Shown piece after piece: positions 1 through 5,379 of a stretch of DNA of 5,379 nucleotides (the stretch's first letter is position 1; each line of letters starts with the position of its first letter). The DNA is taken from positions 1-5,379 of the forward strand of contig CAIUGQ010000279.1 in the NCBI GenBank assembly GCA_903898725.1, read 5' to 3'. Below the pieces are notes generated by a model. The model saw only the letters and a program-made list of their open reading frames with translations. It did not search any database and had not been told where the DNA came from. Both the position numbers and the translations under genes were made by a program. Origin of the DNA: an uncultured Burkholderiales bacterium (lineage in GTDB: Bacteria > Pseudomonadota > Gammaproteobacteria > Burkholderiales > Burkholderiaceae_E).

Positions 1-939
1 GCGGATCATGGCGGGCGGGCAGGCCGAGCCGCCGATGACCGTGCGCCGGAAGGTCGAGAACTTCAGGCCGTTCGAGGCGACGTAGGCGAGCAGGCCCTGC
101 CAGACCGTCGGCACGCCCGCCGAGTAGGTGACCCGCTCGCTTTCGAGGAGCTCGTAGATCGACTTGCCGTCGAGTGCCGGGCCGGGGAACACCAGCTTGG
201 CGCCGGTCAGCGGCGCGATGTAGGGCAGGCCCCAGGCGTTGACGTGGAACATCGGCACGACCGGGAGGATCGAGTCGCGGGCCGAGCAGCCCATCGCATC
301 CGGCAGCGCGGCCGCATAGGCGTGCAGCGTGGTCGAGCGGTGGCTGTACAGCGCCCCCTTGGGGTTGCCGGTGGTGCCCGAGGTGTAGCACAGCCCGCAG
401 GCCGAGCGCTCGTCCAGCTCGGGCCAGACGTAGCCGTCGTGTCCCTCGGTGACCAGGTCCTCGTAGCAGATCAGGTTCGGCACCTTCGCCGTGGCGGGCA
501 ACCGGTCGCGGTCGCACATCGCGATCCAGCCGCGCACGTTCGGGCAGAGCGAGGCGATGGCCTCGACGATCGGCAGGAAGGTCAGGTCGAACGACAGGTA
601 CTGGTCGTTCGCATGGTTGACGATCCACGCGATCTGTTCCGGATGCAGGCGCGGGTTGACGGTATGGATCACCCCGCCCATGCCTGCGACGGCGTAGTAG
701 ATCTCCATGTGGCGGTAGCCGTTCCAGGCCAGCGTCGCGATCCGGTCGCCGACGTGCACGCCCCGGCGCGTCAGCGCGTCCGCCAGCCGCGCCGCACGGG
801 CGTGGCAGTCCTTGTAGGTGTACCGGTGCAGGTCGCCCTCGATCCGTCGCGAGACGATCTCGACGTCCGGGAAGTGGCGGGCGGCATGTCGCAGCAGGTT
901 GGACACGAGCAGCGGCATGTCCATCATCAGGGCCTGCAT
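1..939 (-). CDS. AMP-forming acyl-CoA synthetase, N-terminal part (C-terminus beyond window)
   Basis: Activates a fatty or related carboxylic acid with ATP and CoA, through an acyl-adenylate, to the acyl-CoA that feeds beta-oxidation. The 313 visible residues show the ANL-superfamily phosphate-binding motif YTSGTTGNPKG at about 185-195, followed by PMFHVNAWGLPY (229-240), a core segment of the adenylating domain; VNPRLHPEQIAWIVNHA (94-110) is typical of the medium/long-chain group. The N-terminal MPLLVSNLLRHAARHFPDVEIVSRRIEG style resembles the AlkK and DmdB (methylmercaptopropionate-CoA ligase) subfamilies. Family members are about 540-560 residues, so the C-terminal half, including the catalytic-lysine domain, lies left of base 1. 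The start is chosen because AAGGAGA (946-952, minus) sits 6 nt upstream; Met8 is a possible alternative. Transcribed divergently from yciB. Superfamily certain; chain-length specificity unknown, so no symbol is given. Confidence 0.93.
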   Translation of the reverse strand, partial: MQALMMDMPLLVSNLLRHAARHFPDVEIVSRRIEGDLHRYTYKDCHARAARLADALTRRGVHVGDRIATLAWNGYRHMEIYYAVAGMGGVIHTVNPRLHPEQIAWIVNHANDQYLSFDLTFLPIVEAIASLCPNVRGWIAMCDRDRLPATAKVPNLICYEDLVTEGHDGYVWPELDERSACGLCYTSGTTGNPKGALYSHRSTTLHAYAAALPDAMGCSARDSILPVVPMFHVNAWGLPYIAPLTGAKLVFPGPALDGKSIYELLESERVTYSAGVPTVWQGLLAYVASNGLKFSTFRRTVIGGSACPPAMIR

Positions 940-1193
940 GGGGCGTCTCCTTGGAGGATGTCCGTCGGGGCGGAGGAGCGCGGCGCTGCGGGGCACGCCG
1001 TCGCGGCGGGGATGTTGGCCACGGGAAGCCCGCCCGTCAAGCAGGGTCAAGGCCGCTGCGTGCAGGCCGGCGCGGCGAGCACCGTAGAATGCGCGCAGCC
1101 CGCGATCGGGCGGGGCGGCCCGTGCGCCACCGCCCCGGGCACCGCGCCAGCGCGCTGCGCGGCCCAGCCGGCCGCACCGTCCCGAGCCCGCCC
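940..1193. promoter_or_regulatory. Divergent intergenic region with weak promoter candidates
   Basis: This 254-nt stretch separates the minus-strand acyl-CoA synthetase from plus-strand yciB, so both promoters are expected here. Toward yciB, TAGAAT at 1085-1090 matches the -10 consensus in five of six bases, but no good -35 lies 16-18 nt upstream. Toward the synthetase, on the minus strand, TTGACG (1035-1040) and CAACAT (1012-1017) are 17 nt apart: five of six and three of six consensus matches. A second TTGAC lies 10 nt further upstream (TTGACC, 1045-1050). A GC hairpin with 8-bp arms 1111-1118 and 1130-1137 would lie in the yciB leader. No convincing coding sequence is seen. These are consensus matches by eye only. 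Confidence 0.4.
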
Positions 1194-1730
1194 ATGAAGC
1201 TGCTGTTCGACTTCTTTCCGATCCTGCTCTTCTTCGCGGCCTTCAAGCTCGCGGACATCTACGTGGCCACCGGCGTCGCCATCGTCGCCACCATCGGACA
1301 GATCGCCTGGCTCAAGCTTCGCGGGAAAGCGGTCGAGCCCATGCAGTGGGCGAGCCTCGGCATCATCGTGGTCTTCGGCGGCATGACGCTGCTGTTCCAC
1401 GACGAGACCTTCATCAAGTGGAAGCCGACGGTGCTCTACGCGCTGTTCGCCATCGGTCTGCTCGTTGCGCCGCGCTTCACCGGCAAGAATCCGCTGCGCT
1501 CGATCATGGGGGCGCAGGTGCAGCTGCCCGACCCGATCTGGCAGCGGCTGACGCTGGCCTGGGTCGGCTTCTTCGCATGCATGGGCGTGCTGAACCTGGT
1601 GATCGCCTACAGCTTTCCGCTCGATGTCTGGGTCAACTTCAAGGTGTTCGGCACGCTCGCGCTGACCGTCGTCTTCGTCGTCGTCCAGGCGCTTTGGATC
1701 GGGCGCTACGCCGAGGACACGCAGGCATGA
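1194..1730 (+). CDS. yciB: Septation protein A (inner-membrane protein YciB/IspZ family)
   Basis: Small inner-membrane protein of the YciB (formerly IspA/IspZ) family, linked by work in enteric bacteria to cell-envelope integrity and to the elongation/division machinery; the biochemical role is not settled. The 178 residues match the usual length (about 175-180). It opens with the typical MKLLFDFFPILLFF and carries the family-like FIKWKPTVLYALFA (73-86), a GKNPLRSIMG loop (97-106) and VWVNFKVFG (145-153). Hydrophobic segments lie at about 3-17, 22-40, 54-69, 78-93, 119-139 and 151-170, consistent with five or six passes. The ATG at 1194 is chosen because the family N-terminus begins exactly there; the open frame continues upstream to 951, but that part is Arg/Gly-rich and unlike a protein. 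No clear Shine-Dalgarno sequence precedes it. The stop overlaps the bolA start. Confidence 0.95.
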   Translation: MKLLFDFFPILLFFAAFKLADIYVATGVAIVATIGQIAWLKLRGKAVEPMQWASLGIIVVFGGMTLLFHDETFIKWKPTVLYALFAIGLLVAPRFTGKNPLRSIMGAQVQLPDPIWQRLTLAWVGFFACMGVLNLVIAYSFPLDVWVNFKVFGTLALTVVFVVVQALWIGRYAEDTQA

Positions 1731-2014
1731 CGCGCCCTACCCTCGACGACCTGCGTTCGCGCTTCGCCGCGGCCTTCCCCGAGGCGACGAGCCTGGAACT
1801 CCAGGACGACAGCCACCTGCACGCGGGACACGCCGGCGCCTCGGGCGGTGCCGGCCACTACACGGTGCGGATCGTCTCGCCGCGCTTCGAAGGGGCCTCG
1901 ACCGTCGCCCGACATCGCCTCGTGTATGATGCCGTCCGGGATTGGATGCCGCATCGCGTCCACGCGCTGGTGATCGTTGCGCGGTCGCCGGCAGACGCCA
2001 CGCCCCGCTCCTGA
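1727..2014 (+). CDS. bolA: BolA family protein
   Basis: BolA-like protein of 95 residues with a class II KH-like fold. Family members pair with monothiol glutaredoxins to bind or transfer [2Fe-2S] clusters, and E. coli BolA also acts as a stress and morphology regulator. The sequence shows the family core: LELQDDSHLHAGHAG (24-38), then HYTVRIVSPRFEG and the hallmark VARHRLVYDAVRDWM followed by HRVHALVIVA. The conserved histidines in RHR and VHAL are present. The DDSxxHAGHAGA style is that of the BolA group common in betaproteobacteria, rather than the IbaG/YrbA group. The start ATG overlaps the yciB stop (ATGA), with GAGGA at 1713-1717 nine nt upstream as a plausible ribosome binding site, so translation is probably coupled to yciB. 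No glutaredoxin gene is present in the window. Confidence 0.93.
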   Translation: MTRPTLDDLRSRFAAAFPEATSLELQDDSHLHAGHAGASGGAGHYTVRIVSPRFEGASTVARHRLVYDAVRDWMPHRVHALVIVARSPADATPRS

Positions 2015-2109
2015 ATCGGCCCGTCGCGGGTCGCGGTGCAGTCCCCCGCCCCTTACGTCGCGTCGGCATCCCGACAGCCGCGCATGTCTTCCTCCCCGCA
2101 AGCACCCCT

Positions 2110-2910
2110 ATGGCCATGAACGCATCAGTCCGTCGCGCCCTGCCCGCCGTGTTCGTCGCGCTGTCGCTCGCCGCCGGCGCAGCCCACGCGCAGAACGCCG
2201 CGATCGTCAACGGCAAGGCGATCCCCAAGGCAAAGCTCGACGAGTTCGTCGCGGCGCTGACCCAGCAGGGGCGCCCCGACACGCCGGAGCTGCGCAACGC
2301 GGTCCGCGACGAGCTGATCGCCCGCGAGATCTTCTCGCAGGAGGCCGAGAAGAAGGGGCTTCCGCGCAACCCCGAGATCCAGCGCCAGCTCGAGCAGACC
2401 CGTCAGGACATCCTGATCCGCGCCGTGATCCGCGATCACCTGAAGAACAACCCGGTGACCGATGCCGAGGTCAAGGCCGAGTACGACAAGCTCACCAAGG
2501 GCGCCGGCGGCGCGGGCGACCGGGAGTACCGCGCGCGGCACATCCTCGTCGAGAGCGAGGCCGAGGCCAAGGCGATCATCGAGCAGCTCAAGAAGGGCGG
2601 GAAGTTCGAGGAACTCGCGAAGAAGTCGAAGGACCCGGGCTCCGCCGAGAAAGGCGGCGATCTCGACTGGAACGGTCCGGATACCTTCGTCAAGCCCTTC
2701 TCCGAGGCGATGGTCAAGCTCGAGAAGGGGCAGGTCACCGACACGCCGATCAAGACCGACTTCGGCTGGCACGTGATCCGGCTCGACGACGTGCGCGAAC
2801 AGGCGCCGCCGCCGATGGAGCAGGTCGGCCCGCAGATCAAGCAGGAACTCGAGCGCCGTCGCGTCCAGACGCTGCAGACGGATCTGAAGGCCAAGGCGCG
2901 GATCCAGTAG
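2110..2910 (+). CDS. Secreted parvulin-type peptidyl-prolyl cis-trans isomerase (PpiC/SurA-like)
   Basis: Periplasmic folding catalyst or chaperone that isomerises Xaa-Pro bonds. The 266 residues begin with a Sec signal peptide: basic RR at 8-9, hydrophobic core to about 24 and a likely signal-peptidase I site AHA|QN after residue 27. A helical N-terminal segment (about 35-130, SurA_N-like, rich in Lys/Glu/Gln) precedes one parvulin domain at about 139-228, with ARHILVESE (142-150), DPGSAEKGGDLDW (175-187) and FGWHVIRLDD (218-227). His144 and His221 fit the paired parvulin active-site histidines. A charged helical tail (235-266) ends the protein. The length is typical of betaproteobacterial homologues with one parvulin domain; SurA has two. 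Met3 (2116) is an equally possible start, and neither has a clear Shine-Dalgarno sequence. It lies 95 nt after bolA, probably in the same transcription unit. Confidence 0.93.
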   Translation: MAMNASVRRALPAVFVALSLAAGAAHAQNAAIVNGKAIPKAKLDEFVAALTQQGRPDTPELRNAVRDELIAREIFSQEAEKKGLPRNPEIQRQLEQTRQDILIRAVIRDHLKNNPVTDAEVKAEYDKLTKGAGGAGDREYRARHILVESEAEAKAIIEQLKKGGKFEELAKKSKDPGSAEKGGDLDWNGPDTFVKPFSEAMVKLEKGQVTDTPIKTDFGWHVIRLDDVREQAPPPMEQVGPQIKQELERRRVQTLQTDLKAKARIQ

Positions 2911-2936
2911 CCGCTGCCTTCGCCGCACCGATCGTC

Positions 2937-2963
2937 CGACGCCCCGCCCCGTGCGGGGCGTCG
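2937..2963. terminator. GC-rich hairpin between convergent genes, probable two-way terminator
   Basis: A perfect inverted repeat has an 11-bp stem (arms 2937-2947 and 2953-2963, sequence CGACGCCCCGC and its complement) and a 5-nt loop CCCGT. It lies in the 57-nt gap between the stop of the parvulin gene (2910, plus) and the stop of tadA (2968, minus), the place expected for a shared terminator. The plus-strand tail is only weakly T-rich (TTCGTC) and the minus-strand side has no T run, so it may be an atypical intrinsic terminator or may mainly protect 3' ends. The hairpin is seen directly; termination is inferred. Confidence 0.7.
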
Positions 2964-2967
2964 TTCG

Positions 2968-3531
2968 TCAGGGCCGGCGATCAGGGGGGACGGTCCCCTC
3001 GCCCGCCGCGGCCTGCGCACGGCGCGCCCGGGCGAGTGCCCGACGCTCTGCGAAGAAGGCCTGCAGCGTCGCCGCGCAGTCGGCTGCCATCACGCCGCCC
3101 ACCGAGCGTGCATGGTGGTTCAGGCGGGGCTCTGCGAAGAGATCGACGACGCTGCCGCAGGCGCCCGTCTTCGGATCGGCGGCCCCCCAGACGACCCGTG
3201 CGATCCGTGCGTGCTGGATCGCGCCGGCGCACATCGCGCAGGGCTCGAGCGTCACGAAGAGTTCGCAGCCCGGCAGCCGGTAGTTGCCCAGTCGCGCTGC
3301 AGCGTCGCGCAGGGCGCCGATCTCGGCATGGGCCGTTGGGTCGTGCCCGCCGATCGGACGGTTCCAGCCCCGGCCGATGATCACGCCATCGCGCACGACG
3401 ACCGCCCCCACCGGGACCTCGCCGGCGGCGGCGGCCTGGGCGGCTTCGTCGAGGGCCGCCCGCATGAAGCGCAGGTCCTCGGGGCTGGGCGGGGTCGCCT
3501 CCATGTCGGCGGTGTCCGGCGGGCCGCTCAT
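2968..3531 (-). CDS. tadA: tRNA-specific adenosine deaminase (A34 to inosine)
   Basis: Zinc-dependent deaminase that converts the wobble adenosine A34 of tRNA-Arg(ACG) to inosine, needed to read CGC and CGA codons. The 187 residues contain the cytidine/deoxycytidylate deaminase fold with HAE at 68-70 and PCAMC at 97-101, so the zinc ligands should be His68, Cys98 and Cys101 and the proton shuttle Glu70. EVPVGAVVV (38-46), GWNRPIGGHDPTAHAE (55-70) and GAADPKTGACGSVVDLF (116-132) are classic TadA signatures that separate it from free-base or nucleoside deaminases. It is longer than E. coli TadA (about 167 residues), with a Pro-rich N-terminal extension of about 18 residues and an Ala/Arg-rich tail. 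The start at 3531 is chosen because its ATG overlaps the glpD stop; Met10 (3504) is possible. No Shine-Dalgarno sequence is evident, so coupling to glpD is likely. Confidence 0.94.
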   Translation of the reverse strand: MSGPPDTADMEATPPSPEDLRFMRAALDEAAQAAAAGEVPVGAVVVRDGVIIGRGWNRPIGGHDPTAHAEIGALRDAAARLGNYRLPGCELFVTLEPCAMCAGAIQHARIARVVWGAADPKTGACGSVVDLFAEPRLNHHARSVGGVMAADCAATLQAFFAERRALARARRAQAAAGEGTVPPDRRP

Positions 3532-5135
3532 TGCGGCAGCGACGCATAGCGCCGGGCGAGCGTCTCGAAGGCGGCGAGCTGAGGATCGACGCCGGTCTCG
3601 CCCTGCAGGAGCGCCGCGACGGTCGGTGCGATCGCCGCCGCCGCCCGGGCGTCGAGGAACAGCAGGCGCGAGCGGCGCGCGAGCATGTCCTCGACGCTGC
3701 GGGCCCACTCGTGCCGTGCCGCGAAGCGCACCATCGCCTCGGTCAGCCCCGGAACCAGCACACGGTCGGCGCCCGGCAGCGCACGGACAGCATCGGCCTC
3801 GGTGCCGTACAAGTGCAGTCCCGGCGGCTCGGTGAGCGTATGGGGGCCCGGCGCCGAGGGGGCACCCGCGAGCCGCAGCGTCGCGGTCGCACCGGCCGCC
3901 CGATGTTCGATGAGGCCTGCCGCGGCGGCCTGCTCGAGCACGTCCTCGGCCATCGACCGGTAGGTGGTCCACTTGCCGCCGGTGACGGTCACCAGCCCGG
4001 ACGGGCTGATCGCGATCCTGTGTTCGCGGCTGATCCCCTTGGTGCTGCCGCGATCGCTGCCGATATCGCTGTCGCTCGGGCGCACCAGCGGTCGAAGTCC
4101 GACCCAGGTGCTGGTCACGTCCTCGCGGCGCGGCGATCGGGCCAGATACCGGCCGGCTTCGCGCAGGATGAAGGCCACTTCCTCTGCGAACGGGTTCGGC
4201 TCCAGGGCGAGGTCATCGCGCGGGGTGTCGGTGGTGCCCAGGAGGGTGTGTCCCAGCCAGGGCACGGCGAACAGCACCCGACCGTCCTCCGTCGAGGGCA
4301 CGAGCAGTGCGCGGTCGCCGGGCAGGAAGGCGCGGTCCACCACGAGGTGCACGCCCTGACTGGGCGCGACGATCGGCGTCGCGGGCTGCCCGAGGGCCTC
4401 GCCGTCGCGTTCCCGCAGCGCGTCGACCCACACGCCGGTCGCGTTGACGACCGCGCGCGCCTTCACCCTGAACTCGCGGCCGGTCTCGCGGTCCCGGGCA
4501 ACGACCCCGCCGATGCGGCCATCCTCGTGGATCAGTCCGGACACCTCGACGTGATTGAGCACGAGTGCGCCGCGCGCTGCCGCCGTCCGTGCCAGCGCGA
4601 GCGCCAGGCGCGCATCGTCGAACTGCCCGTCCCAGTAGAGCACCCCGCCGCGCAGACCGTCGGGGCGTGCGCCGGGCAGCTCGCGGAGCGTGCGGGCGCG
4701 GTCGAGGCGCTCGGTGCGGCCGAGCGCCTCGCGTCCGGCCAGCCGGTCGTAGACGCCCAGACCCAGTCCGTAGAACCACGGCTCCCAGCGGCGGTACGCC
4801 GGCATCACGAACGCCAGCGGCGAGGCGAGGTGGGGCGCGTTGTGCAGCAGCGCGGCGCGTTCGTGCAGGGCCTCGCGGACCAGGCCGATCCGGCCCTGTG
4901 CGAGGTAGCGGACGCCACCGTGGACGAGCTTGGTCGCACGGGACGAGGTGCCCTTGGCGAAGTCCTCGGCCTCGAGCAGCACGGTATCGAAGCCGCGTAC
5001 GGCAGCGTCGAGGGCGACGCCGAGCCCGGTGGCGCCGCCGCCGACGACCAGCAGATCCGCCGTCGCGCCGGCGGCGAGCCGCCCGATCAGCGCGGCGCGA
5101 TCGGTGACGGGAACGGAGGCGGTCGGGTCGGCCAT
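3528..5135 (-). CDS. glpD: FAD-dependent glycerol-3-phosphate dehydrogenase
   Basis: Membrane-associated flavoprotein oxidising sn-glycerol-3-phosphate to dihydroxyacetone phosphate, passing electrons to the quinone pool. The 535 residues start with an FAD-binding Rossmann motif (DLLVVGGGATGLGVALDAA, 27-45) and the first family signature GTSSRATKLVHGGVRYL (62-78). Later come WVGLRPLVRPS (344-354) and the second signature VTGGKWTTYRSMAEDVLE (384-401), then a C-terminal GlpD-type helical domain (about 440-530). By remembered alignment with E. coli GlpD, Arg76, Tyr77, Arg348, Arg370 and Lys388 fall on substrate-site positions. It is a little longer than E. coli GlpD (501). The start at 5135 is the only ATG that gives a family-like N-terminus; the frame upstream to 5300 is Arg/Pro-rich and overlaps the neighbouring gene. 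No Shine-Dalgarno sequence precedes it. No glpF, glpK or glpR is visible, so its regulation cannot be read. Confidence 0.95.
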   Translation of the reverse strand: MADPTASVPVTDRAALIGRLAAGATADLLVVGGGATGLGVALDAAVRGFDTVLLEAEDFAKGTSSRATKLVHGGVRYLAQGRIGLVREALHERAALLHNAPHLASPLAFVMPAYRRWEPWFYGLGLGVYDRLAGREALGRTERLDRARTLRELPGARPDGLRGGVLYWDGQFDDARLALALARTAAARGALVLNHVEVSGLIHEDGRIGGVVARDRETGREFRVKARAVVNATGVWVDALRERDGEALGQPATPIVAPSQGVHLVVDRAFLPGDRALLVPSTEDGRVLFAVPWLGHTLLGTTDTPRDDLALEPNPFAEEVAFILREAGRYLARSPRREDVTSTWVGLRPLVRPSDSDIGSDRGSTKGISREHRIAISPSGLVTVTGGKWTTYRSMAEDVLEQAAAAGLIEHRAAGATATLRLAGAPSAPGPHTLTEPPGLHLYGTEADAVRALPGADRVLVPGLTEAMVRFAARHEWARSVEDMLARRSRLLFLDARAAAAIAPTVAALLQGETGVDPQLAAFETLARRYASLPQ

Positions 5136-5193
5136 GAAGACGCAAGTGTCGCATTCCGGCGGGCGGGCCCGGCGCGCCACCCGCCGCGCGGAC

Positions 5194-5379
5194 TCAGGGG
5201 CGTACTGCCGGCGTCTCGATCGGCAGCCCGGCCCCCCGGACCTGGAGGAAGGCCTCGAGTTCGACCCATTCGGGCGCATCGGCCGACCAGGGCTCGGCAC
5301 GCACGCCGGTCATGCAGTTGCGCAGGCGGCGCTGCAGCGAACCGAGTGCCTGCCATTCCAGGCGGTACAGCGGGTAGCC
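5194..5379 (-). CDS. Unidentified protein, C-terminal 61 residues only
   Basis: From the right edge a minus-strand frame stays open for 61 codons and ends in TGA at 5194-5196, 58 nt before glpD on the same strand. The start lies beyond the window. The peptide begins GYPLYRLEWQALGSLQRRLR and contains EPWSADAPEWVELEAFLQVRG before ending in ETPAVRP. Its composition is balanced, with three Trp, several Leu/Glu and no excess of Arg/Pro, unlike the shadow frames nearby, and it uses G/C at third positions, which supports a real gene. The first part looks like an amphipathic helix. No known motif is recognised and no function is proposed. It could be co-transcribed with glpD. Confidence 0.65.
   Translation of the reverse strand, partial: GYPLYRLEWQALGSLQRRLRNCMTGVRAEPWSADAPEWVELEAFLQVRGAGLPIETPAVRP

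Noticed and set aside
951..1193. Upstream extension of the yciB frame (81 extra codons)
   Set aside because: The extension is Arg/Gly-rich and lacks homology-like character, while the family N-terminus MKLLFDFFPILLFF begins exactly at 1194 and gives the standard length.
244..1197. Open frame of 317 codons on the plus strand, antisense to the acyl-CoA synthetase
   Set aside because: It is Arg/Val/Gly-rich low-complexity translation opposite a well-supported AMP-binding domain with its own ribosome binding site. No motif is visible in it.
2062..2075. Small hairpin (GTCGG / CCGAC) between bolA and the parvulin gene
   Set aside because: A 5-bp stem with a 4-nt loop, with no T run after it; expected by chance at this base composition. 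The 95-nt gap shows no clear promoter either.
2125..2928. Open frame of 267 codons on the minus strand, opposite the parvulin gene
   Set aside because: It is Leu/Arg/Asp-rich, a usual antisense pattern against Lys/Glu-rich helices. The sense frame has a signal peptide and a full parvulin domain.
1977..3380. Open frame of 467 codons on the plus strand
   Set aside because: It is extremely Arg/Pro/Ala-rich, lies out of frame over the clear signal-peptide parvulin gene and runs antisense into tadA. It is a shadow of high-GC third-position bias.
4213..5154. Open frame of 313 codons on the minus strand, overlapping glpD
   Set aside because: It is more than a third Arg with long Arg runs, a frame-shifted shadow of glpD, whose own frame carries the complete FAD-binding and signature motifs.
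5162..5185. GC inverted repeat (GGCGGG and CCCGCC) between the unidentified gene and glpD
   Set aside because: Only a 6-bp stem with a 12-nt loop and no T run in GC-rich DNA; too weak to call a terminator or operator.

Overview
This window reads as an ordinary, fully packed chromosomal segment of a high-GC (by eye roughly two-thirds G+C or more) Gram-negative bacterium, most likely a betaproteobacterium. The evidence is the tight septation protein A (yciB) - bolA - secreted parvulin peptidyl-prolyl isomerase cluster, which I know as a common betaproteobacterial arrangement, plus an FAD-type GlpD and TadA of proteobacterial character. The assignment below class level is not resolvable here.

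Layout. Positions 1-939 (minus) hold the N-terminal 313 residues of an AMP-forming fatty-acyl-CoA synthetase that runs off the left edge. A 254-nt divergent intergenic region (940-1193) follows, with weak sigma-70-like promoter candidates in both directions. The plus strand then carries yciB (1194-1730), a bolA-family gene overlapping it by an ATGA junction (1727-2014), and after 95 nt a signal-peptide-bearing parvulin isomerase (2110-2910). A GC-rich hairpin at 2937-2963 separates this set from the convergent minus-strand pair: tadA (2968-3531) and, upstream of it, glpD (3528-5135), again joined by an ATGA overlap. The right edge (5194-5379, minus) holds the last 61 codons of an unidentified gene 58 nt upstream of glpD.

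Functionally the plus-strand cluster concerns the cell envelope (YciB, inner membrane; parvulin, periplasm) and iron/redox or stress physiology (BolA). The minus-strand pair joins glycerol-3-phosphate oxidation (GlpD) to tRNA wobble modification (TadA), an apparently unrelated combination probably held together by compact gene packing. The acyl-CoA synthetase activates carboxylic acids for beta-oxidation or a related route.

I looked for a novel system and did not find one. No mobile element, CRISPR array, tRNA or rRNA gene is visible. The many long alternative-frame ORFs are codon-bias shadows rich in Arg, Pro and Ala. The points most worth a second look are the unidentified C-terminal fragment at the right edge, the two stop-start overlaps and the lack of Shine-Dalgarno sequences at several genes.
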